Assembly (NCBI RefSeq): GCF_023159225.1
Contig: NC_063167.1
Location: 75,313,298 to 75,377,297 of the forward strand
Source of the DNA: Perognathus longimembris pacificus
Taxonomy: Eukaryota > Chordata > Mammalia > Rodentia > Heteromyidae
Reading direction: 5' to 3'
DNA length: 64,000 nucleotides
The notes under the pieces were generated by a model that worked only from the letters and a program-made list of their open reading frames with translations, did no database searches and was not told the origin of the DNA. Both the position numbers and the translations under genes were made by a program. The number at the start of each line of letters is the position of its first letter. The stretch's first letter is position 1. Of this stretch, positions 55,812 to 64,000 are shown piece after piece.

Positions 55812-56014
55812 GCTATTATTTTTTTTCTAGTCCTGGGTCTTGAACTCAGGGCCTGAGCACTGTCCCTGGCATCATTTTGCTCATGGCTAACACTCTACCA
55901 CTTGAGCCACAGCACCACTTCTGGCTTTTTATATACATGTGGTGCTGAGGAATCGAACCCAGGGCTTCATGCATGCCAGGCAAACACTTTACCACTAGCC
56001 CACATTACCAACTC
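55812..56014 (-). mobile_element. Type 1 SINE nested in L1, antisense
   Basis: A complete dimer between 13-bp duplications ctcctctctcatt (55799-55811, 56015-56027). Confidence 0.92.
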
Positions 56015-57158
56015 CTCCTCTCTCATTTCTTCCCACTCCCCATCAACTCTCCTCCTCTCCAACTTGTAAAGTTCATTTCCAACATAGTGTCTAGTGAATA
56101 TCACTGTTGTATTGGTTCACCCTTTGTCTCACTTTTTTGTAATTCCCCTTCCTTTAACCAAATCAGATTAACTATATACAAGACATAGGGTACAGAAATC
56201 AAAACAGTGACAGCAGGGAATAAACCAAAGGGGGAAAAACAAAGAAAGAAAAACTGCCAAGAAATAACTGAAAACAGTACAATAAAAAACACATTTCTTG
56301 GAGTTCATTTCAATAAACATCATTTTAAATGGTCATGTCTACATTGCTACTGAGCCATTATGATCCTATGTTAAGAATATCCTAGATATATTCTAGTTAT
56401 TATAAATGAGGGAAACCATGCAACCTATGTGTCTTTGTGTCTGGCTTACTTTGCTTAATATAATTTTTTCCAAGTCTTTGCATTTTCTTACAGATGGGGT
56501 AATGCCATTCTTTCTGATGGAAGTAGAGAATTCCATTGTATATATGTGAATATCTACACATATATACATACCATATATATACATATATACACCTATCACA
56601 TATATGCATACCATATATATCACATTTTCTTGATCTATTCATCTACTGAGGGGCATCTGGATTGATTCCATATCTTAGCTGTGGTAAATAATGCTGCAGT
56701 GAACATGATTGTGCTGGCAGCTTTAGTGTGGCCTTGTTTATGGTCATTTGGGTAAATGCCCAGGATCATAGGGCTAGATCATAGGGAAGGTCTGTATTTA
56801 GTCTTTTGAGGAACCTCCATACTGCTTTCCAGAGTGGTTGAACAAGTTACATTCCCACCAACAGTGTAATGGTGTTCCCTTTTGGCCACATCCCTACCAG
56901 CATCTGTTATTACTAGTTTTCTTGATAATGGCCTTTCTAGCTAGGGTGAGGTGGAATCTCAATATTGTTTTGATTTGCATTTCTTTTATGGCCAGAGATG
57001 TTGAATGAGATCTGTCTATTGGCCATTCTTGTTTCTTCAGAGAAGTCTTTAAGACGTTAGCCCACTTATTAATAGGGTTGTTGTTTCTTTTCGGATTTGT
57101 TTTTGAGGAGTTTAATTTTTTTGAGCTCTAAGTATATTTTAGATGTAAGGCCCTTTTC

Positions 57159-57363
57159 CTTTTTTTTTTTTGGCCAGTCCTGGGCCTTGGACTCAGGGCC
57201 TGAGCACTGTCCCTGGCTTCTTCCCGCTCAAGGCTAGCACTCTGCCACTTGAGCCACAGCGCTGCTTCTGGCCATTTTCTGTATATGTGGTGCTGGGGAA
57301 TCGAACCTAGGGCCTCGTGTATCCGAGGCAGGCACTCTTGCCACTAGGCTATATCCCCAGCCC
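57159..57363 (-). mobile_element. Type 1 SINE nested in L1, young subfamily
   Basis: A complete dimer between 15-bp duplications tgtaaggcccttttc (57144-57158, 57364-57378). It is almost identical to 35402-35611 and shares its 'cttcccgctcaagg' variant. Confidence 0.95.
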
Positions 57364-57579
57364 TGTAAGGCCCTTTTCTGATGTATACCTAGTAAAGATC
57401 TCCAAGTCTGTGGGCTTCCTATTTATCCTGCTAGCTATGTCCTTTTGCTGTGCAGGAACTCTGCAGTTTAATGCAATCCCATTCAGGTTCCTAGTGCTTA
57501 GTACAGAGTACACACTCAGTAAATGTTTAGTGATAACTGGGTTTTATCAGCAGTCTAAAATGCTTTAGATAGGTTATGC

Positions 57580-57970
57580 TATGATTTCAATATTTGTCCC
57601 CTCCAAAGTCCAAGCTGAAATTGAACTACCATTGTTAGCAATTTTAAGATGAAGCACCTTTGAGTAGTGATTAGGACATGAATGAGTATGGTACCTTTAT
57701 TAAAGAATGAATCTGTAGCTGAATGTGCACACTTGTTATCTCAGCTAAGGCAAGTAGATCTAGAATTCCTGGCTAGTCTGAGCTACATAGGGAGACTCTG
57801 ACTCAAAAAAAAAAAAATTGAACAGTCTTCTTATTCCTTTCCCTCTTCTATAATGTGGTGATATAGCAAGGGGGACTCTTGTCAAGTACCAACACCTTGA
57901 GACTGCTCTTCTAGCTTCCAGTATGCTATTCTGCTATTCTCCATTATGCTTTTCTGTTATAATAGCACAA
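57580..57970 (+). mobile_element. MaLR-type LTR, sense, interrupted by B1-like SINE
   Basis: 'tttgtcccctccaaagtcc' and later 'agcttccagtatg' follow the order of sense MaLR LTRs. A B1-like monomer with an A-tail (57716-57818) interrupts it. Heavily diverged. Confidence 0.55.
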
Positions 57971-59887
57971 AAAGGACTAAGACAGGCTAGTAAAGTATTT
58001 GACTAAGAGGTGGAAAGAACCTTCATGTGTCTATTGGCTATTCTTATTTCTTCTTCAAAGAAGTCTCTCTTTAAGACTTTAGACTACTTATGAGCCTTTA
58101 CTTCAATCTGCCCTTGTAGACTTTAGGTGAGCCCATAATGTTTAAACCAGTCTGAGTCAGATATGTTGTTATTTGTGAAAGATAGAAGACATTGGCACAC
58201 TATTTTAACAAGGATTATATTTTCTTACTAACAATTTTTATATAAATTGCCTTTTGTTTCATTCAGCAAATACTCATGAGTATCTATCTAGTATGAACAG
58301 GGTTCCCTGGTGATAGTTGTTGGCTGCCAGCTGCAATGCTTCCTTTTCATTGGAGGAGGGGTAGGGAGTAAGGGTAGGGAAGGAGAGAGGAACAAATTGA
58401 GTGTTCAATTTGAATTTTCAATTGGAGTTTAAGAAAACATACTTCTATATAATTTTAAAGTTTCCTATGAAAATAGGAATTTGCCGATAAAAATATTGAC
58501 CAAAAATGGAAATACTGACTGTGTTTCCAAAGTTTTGAAAGCATTTTTGTTCTGAAGCATTTGTTTTGTTCAGGATAAAGTTGGATCATTCAACAAGCAG
58601 ATGTTGAACTCTTGCTGTATACTGAAGATCCACAGTTTGGGGCCCTTGGGGAGTTCATTGTCTTGTGGGAAAAAGACAGAAGTAAAAATGATGCAATGGC
58701 AGAAGTGCTGTAATAGAGGCATGTACTGAGTATAATGGGATTAGAAGAAGGAGCCATTAGCTTGGTCTTCAGGGAGTGTGAGTGTCATTGGCAACTCTCC
58801 AAGCTCTCACTGTAATGGATATCTTTACCCATTACTTGCACCTCCTATGGTGTACTGGTGTGATTGCCAATTATATCTTGCAACACAGAAGTCCTTTGAG
58901 AATACATACCTTGATGATACTGATGGCATTGCTATAGTGATGATATTGCTATAGTGATACAAAGTATTATTTAGTATTTAGAGCACAAATACGTAGTTTC
59001 TTCAGGATGGTAAAGATTATAGTATGAAAAATTCCATTATAAGGTTGATTTCTGTTCCTCCTTCAAACAGGCAGTGGGACTTACCATGACTTTGTCTGCC
59101 TACTAGTGGAGGTTCATCCCTAAATCCATCATTTTAAATAATAGATTAGAACATGATTAATTCTATTTGGTGGGGATGGAAAAGGATTCAAATGTCACAT
59201 TCTTGACATCCAAGCCTGCATTTCAGAATTGGTAATTAACTGAACAAAGTGAGCTGGTTTCTAATCTGAATTGTCTATTGTTATGTCTGGTTTGTTTTTG
59301 TTGAATGCTCACTTCTTTTTGCTTGAGTTTTAGAATTTTTAAAAATTACATTAGTCAGAAATTGTGTTCATTTTTTGCTCTGTTTCAGAATAAATGTAAA
59401 GAAGGTACATTATAGTACACTGTTCTAATCTATGGAATTATTACAGTGAAACTCTGTACTATTAATGTTTGCTAATAAAAAGTAAGAAAGGATAGATATT
59501 AAAGGGAAATTGACATAAGTATCAGAAAATAAATTTTAGTGCTAGAATGAATTATTAAGAAAACTATATTTTGAAGTAAGTTTTACTTCTTTAGTGAAAT
59601 TATCTTTGCCCTATAAAGTTTTTAAAAACTAGATGTTTTGATGAGAGATAACACTGGTCAAGATGCATGATACTCACAAATTGAAATGTTGAATTAAAAC
59701 TTTTATACAACTACTTAAAGATAATAAAAATAATAAAAAAATTTAGATTCCAAGACAGTGTTAAGCAGTGTACTTTGAGATAAAACCAGAAGAAATCTTA
59801 CTTTTTATTTTTGTTTCCTCTGTGTTTTAAGAGTATATATTATTTTAAACCTGTTTTAAAAAATATTACATATTTTAGCAACACTAA

Positions 59888-60106
<219 letters not shown>

Positions 60107-60279
60107 TAAGTGCTTTCTTTTTTCTTCTTATATTTGTTTAATATGGAGTTGCTTAAAAATATGTGTATGTGTATGTAATCTATTTTATAAACTAATAAGA
60201 CAAGGTTAAGATAAGGTTAAATTTTAACCTACCTTAGTAATTGGTGAAGTCTAAGTAGAGGCTCAGTATTGGACTGATC

Positions 60280-60403
60280 TGCCTAGTGTGATGATGCATG
60301 CCTGCAATCCTAATACTCAGGAGGCTAAGGCAGAAGGACTGAGAGTTTGAGGCCTGCCTTTGGCATATAGTAAGACACTATCTCTAAAGAAAAAAAGAAA
60401 AGA
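60280..60403 (+). mobile_element. B1-like monomer, sense
   Basis: 'tgatgcatgcctgcaatcctaat' and 'ctcaggaggctaaggcagaagg' with an A-rich tail. Confidence 0.75.
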
Positions 60404-60631
60404 CTGATTTGAGTTGACAGTGAGGTAAGAATGTAGCTCAGAAGTCAAGTCCTGCATGTAATCCTCAACGCCAGATAAAAAGAGAAATTCCTGAGAGTGG
60501 GGAATGGGCAGGGAAGAGAGAAGAAATGATGTTTTCTCTGGTAATTGTTTTTTGTGGGACAGGACTTCATGCTAGGTAAATAGTCTACCACTTAGCTATA
60601 ATCCCAACCCTCTGATAATTTGAATGGATTA

Positions 60632-60777
60632 CTAGTATTGACATTTTGGATTAAATAATTTCTTTGGTTATAGGTTGTATATGGTAGGATGTTTAGTTGT
60701 GACTACCAAAATGTCTTTAGACATTGCCAGATTTCTTCTGGGAGGACATGTTGTCCTCTATTGAGAAACATTGCTGC
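60632..60777 (+). mobile_element. MER5A-like hAT DNA transposon remnant
   Basis: 'attgacattttgga', 'gtaggatgtttag', 'gtctttagacattgccag' and 'gagaaacattgctg' follow the order of the non-autonomous MER5A element as I recall it. Confidence 0.7.
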
Positions 60778-61025
60778 ATATTGACTTCTGTGTTATTGAT
60801 ATTCAAAACTTATCCCAAGTAGGGAAACTTTTCTGCCCAGGGCGTTTCAAATATTGATTACATCATAATGGAACATAGAAAATTATCAATAAAGGCATTG
60901 CAAAGCATATGTCATATCATGTACCAAATGGTTCCAAGAGCCCATGGATTAATTTTTCTGCACCCCTGTTTTAGATACATTATGCATGTAAAATATGAGG
61001 TCATAACTGGTTGTATTCCCATGGT

Positions 61026-61560
61026 TTGTATCTTAGTCCATTTGGGCTGCCATAATAAAATACCTTAGATTGGGCTGGAAATTTAGCTTAACGGTAGAGT
61101 GCTTGCCTAGCATAAACAAAGCCCTGGGTTTGATTCCCCAGCACCACATAAACAGAAAAAGCCAGAAGTGGCATTGTGGCTGAAGTGGTAGAGTACTAGC
61201 CTTGAGCAAAAGAAGCTCAGGGACAGTGCCCCGGCCCTGAGTTGAAGCCCTAAGACAGGAAAAAAAAAAACAAAAAACTCTTTAGATTGGATAACTTCTA
61301 AGCAGCAGCAATTTCTCAGCATAGTTCTGGAGGCTGTGTAGTTCAAGTGCCAATAGATTTCGTGTCTGGTGAGGAATAATTCCTGTAGGTGGCATCCTCT
61401 ATGTCCTCACACAGAAGTTGTGAACAAACCCCTTTGGGTGTCGTTTTAAAGGGCTCTGCCCTTATGACCTTTTAATATCACCGCACTGGAGATTAAGTTT
61501 TGACATAGAATTTGAGGGTACACAGACATTCAAATCATAGCAGCTTTCTGTATGCAGTCA
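61026..61560 (-). mobile_element. MaLR-type LTR, antisense, split by SINE
   Basis: It starts 'tagtccatttgggctgccataataaaatacc' and ends 'cattcaaatcatagcag', the usual ends of antisense MaLR-type LTRs. The SINE at 61074-61281 interrupts it. Confidence 0.68.
61074..61281 (+). mobile_element. Type 1 SINE nested in LTR, sense
   Basis: A dimer with an A-tail between 9-bp duplications ttagattgg (61065-61073, 61282-61290). Its first bases (ggg) are missing or merged with the duplication. Confidence 0.9.
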
Positions 61561-61739
61561 AAATTTTTGAAAGTGGATCAATCAGTTCAACATTTTAGTG
61601 ATTTTGAAGACTTGTGTTTTGTGAATTTAGAAACTTATCAGCTAAGTAATAGGAAAAAACTAATTATTTACTTCATTTGTTGAATAAAGTCTAATTTATC
61701 CACATTTCATTCATCAGTTGAATTACGTTTTTGCTTTTT

Positions 61740-61886
61740 TTGTTGTTGGTCATGGGGCTTGAACTCTCTACCACTTGAGTCACAGCACCACTTCTGGTTT
61801 TCTGGTGGTTAAGCCCAGGCTGGCTTTGAACCGCAATCCATAGATCTTAGCCTCCTGAGTTGCTAGGATTACAGGTGCCCAGCTAA
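61740..61886 (-). mobile_element. Type 2 SINE, antisense, internally deleted
   Basis: The ID arm and B1-like half are both present but about 90 bp short of other copies. Confidence 0.7.
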
Positions 61887-61904
61887 GTTTTTTTCCTGTT
61901 TGTT

Positions 61905-62480
61905 ATGAGGGTTTTTTTTGGCTATTATGAATAATGCTTCTGTAAACATATACAGTCTTTTTTTTTCTTTATTGTCAAAGTGAAGTACAGAGGGGTTACA
62001 GTTTCATATGTAAGGCAAGTACATATCTTACCCAACTTGTCTTTTGTTTTGTTTTTTCCCCACAGTGATGGGGAAGGAATGCAGGGTCCTGCACTTGTGA
62101 GCCAAGCATTCTGCTCCTGAGCCACATCCCCAGTCCTTACAAGTTCTTGTGTCAATCTGTGTTTTCATTCTCTTGGGTAAATACCTAGGAGTGAAATTCC
62201 TGGGTCATATGTTAACTATATGTTTCACCTTTGTGAGGAATAACCAGACTTTTCTATTTTACTCTTCTATTTTACATTGTTTTACATTCACATTAGCAAT
62301 ATACAAGGGTTTTGGTTTCTCCATAGCCTCAACAGCACTTATGATTATGTTCTGTCTTTAATATTAGCTGTCCTAGAGGACTGAGCTAGGATCTCATTGT
62401 GGTTTTCATAATAGCTAATAATGTTGAGTATCTTTTCCTGTACTTATTTGCCATTTTTATAACTTTTTATGAGAATTATC
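61905..62480 (-). mobile_element. Ancient L1 ORF2 3' region, antisense, with later insertions
   Basis: 'ggctattatgaataatgcttctg', 'gggtaaatacctaggagtgaaattcctgggtcatat' and 'tctcattgtggtttt' mark an old L1 ORF2 C-terminal region in reverse. A younger L1 tail (about 61958-62035) and an ID monomer (about 62040-62140) interrupt it. Confidence 0.75.
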
Positions 62481-62889
62481 ATTGCTCCAAATACTAATTT
62501 TAAACTGTATAGTGGAGTGGTTATAAGAACAGGCAGGTGTACTGTTTCTGCATATATGTACTGAGTTGTACTAATCGTTATCTGTTAACTCTATCACCTG
62601 AAAACATGTCCCAGTATCCAGGAATATAGTAAATAATGAACAAATGTTAGCACTATGAAACTATACGATTCCTGCAGTTGTTGAGTTGCAACTGTTGCGC
62701 TTACTAGAAGATCCTGGGAATAGGTCAAAATTTTATACGTTAGAGAAAGGGAGAAATTATATCAATATTATCCTTTGTTAGTCATCATAAGAAGTAATAA
62801 GGAAAAAAGATTGAATTAGAGGTAGTGTAGGAGAGTAAAGGAATCCCTGGACTTGACAACAAGACAGAGGTATGCCTTCTTTTTCTTTT

Positions 62890-63127
62890 TGTCCATAGTG
62901 GGGCTTGAACTCTGGGCCTGGGTGCCGTCCCTGCCGTCCCTGAGTTCTTCAGCTCAAGGCTAGCATGCTACCACTTGAGCCACAGCACCACTTATGGTTT
63001 TCTAGTGGTTAGTTGGAGAAAAATACTCTCACTGGCATTCCTGCCCGGGCTGGCTTTGAACCTCGATCCTCAGATCTTAGCCTCCTGAGTAGCTAGGATT
63101 ACAGACATGAGCCACCAGCCCCTGGCC
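62890..63127 (-). mobile_element. Type 2 SINE, antisense
   Basis: ID arm (ggctagcatgctaccacttgagcc) and B1-like half ending 'gagccaccagcccctggcc'. A duplicated 'ccgtccctg' is visible near 62925. Confidence 0.83.
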
Positions 63128-63524
63128 CAGATGTATACCTTCTGCCTCTGCTTTATCTTGGTGGTTTGTTGTTTTGTTTTCTTTTTCAGCCTCTTTTTTT
63201 CTCATTTAAAATAAGAACTTGGAATAGCTGGTTTTGTGCTTCATAGCATTTTCACCGTGCTCTATTTTAAGCATTTAGTCACATTCTGTTTGTATATTAG
63301 ACTAGTCATGTATGTCCATGGTTGTTGTGTAAGCTCCATGAGATTAGAGGCTGCTTATCTCATTGATGTGCACACCACAAATGACATTTCATCCATTGGT
63401 TTCCACATAGAAAGTACGTGTATTGGACTTCCCTTCTTCAGCAGATTACCTTGAAATTTATCTGTGTTAAGACAAAGTATGATTAAATAGATTTTTGCAT
63501 TTTTGCTGTATCTTTTCTATTTTT

Positions 63525-63690
63525 ATGGCTGGAAATAAGTTTGAACTCAGTGCCTCATGCTTGTGATGCCACTTGAGCCATGCCTCAAGCCCTTTTTGCT
63601 TTAGTTATTTTTCAGATAAGGTCTTTCATTTTCCTTAGCCTCTCATATAACTGGGATAGCAGGTTTGTACCGCTGTGCCAAATTTATTTG
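63525..63690 (-). mobile_element. Old SINE fragment, antisense
   Basis: 'tttgaactcagtgcctcatgcttg...gccacttgagccatgcc' and 'ctcatataactgggatagcagg' suggest a diverged type 2 element. Confidence 0.5.
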
Positions 63691-64000
63691 TGGGAAGTTT
63701 TTTTTTATTACTATATTACTCTCTCTATTTGTACTCTATTCAGATTTTCCATTTCTTCCTTGGTTAAGTTTGATAATTGTGTCTTTCTGGGAATGTCTAC
63801 TTAAGTTATCTACAATTTTGGTATTATTACTTTTTAATATTAAAAATGTTATCGACACTTCAAACTTTTTGTTGTTTTGAATTGAACTCTATAACACAGA
63901 CTAAATGGTTTTAAAGTTATATATTTTATGTATTATATATGTAACTATATATGCTTTATATAAAACATACATATTATATATGAAAGTAGCACATTGAAGA

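Larger units (their letters stand above)
55727..57480 (-). mobile_element. Older L1 3' region, antisense, with two nested SINEs
   Basis: It runs from the 3' end (acagaggggttacagtt) through a 3'UTR and ORF2 C-terminal region in reverse (ctactgaggggcatctggattgatt, acattcccaccaacagtg). It is more diverged than the 27224 element. SINEs lie at 55812-56014 and 57159-57363. Confidence 0.85.

Overview
This is a nuclear genomic window from a mammal, and almost certainly a rodent. It shows spliced genes with GT-AG introns, CpG-island promoters, LINE-1 elements and dense SINEs. Two SINE families dominate. Type 1 is a dimer of two ID-like (tRNA-derived) units with a poly-A tail. Type 2 is a chimera of a B1/Alu-like (7SL-type) left half and an ID-like right arm, often ending in (CA)n. 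From memory this combination fits Geomyoidea (pocket mice, kangaroo rats, gophers) better than mouse, rat or squirrel. That placement is inference and was not tested by a search.

Gene layout, all on the + strand, matches the mammalian block BRDT - EPHX4 - (LPCAT2B) - BTBD8. Positions 567-635 are the last coding exon of BRDT. EPHX4 follows as seven coding exons from 8156 to 41900. They join in phase to a 362-codon reading frame with the whole alpha/beta-hydrolase catalytic set, and the 3'UTR runs to a polyadenylation signal near 43076. At 47042-48628 lies an intact intronless 528-aa gene of the LPCAT2 family, the retrogene LPCAT2B. BTBD8 begins in a second CpG island (51110-51790). Its exon 1 (51466-51614) and exon 2 (59908-60105, start of the BTB domain) are here and the rest lies beyond the window.

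The genes are neighbours by synteny and do not form a common pathway. BRDT is a testis chromatin reader, EPHX4 a membrane-anchored epoxide-hydrolase-like protein, LPCAT2B a lysophospholipid acyltransferase-like protein, and BTBD8 a BTB-domain/endocytic adaptor-type protein.

The remainder is mostly transposon sequence. The largest element is a structurally full-length L1 (27224-34690, - strand, 14-bp perfect target-site duplications) in EPHX4 intron 5. It carries a YY1-type motif at its 5' end, a 56-bp tandem repeat in its 5'UTR, broken ORF1 and ORF2, and a younger SINE nested in its 5'UTR. A 5'-truncated sister copy (40446-40957) lies on the other side of EPHX4 exon 6. Older pieces include L1 fragments, MaLR-type LTRs, a Tigger (pogo) transposon just downstream of EPHX4 and a MER5A-like hAT remnant. 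Many insertions still have readable target-site duplications, so relative ages can be read directly.

I found no undescribed biological system. The most notable items are the intact retrogene, the full-length L1 with its 5'UTR repeat, the two L1 tails flanking an exon, and several unusual SINE configurations.
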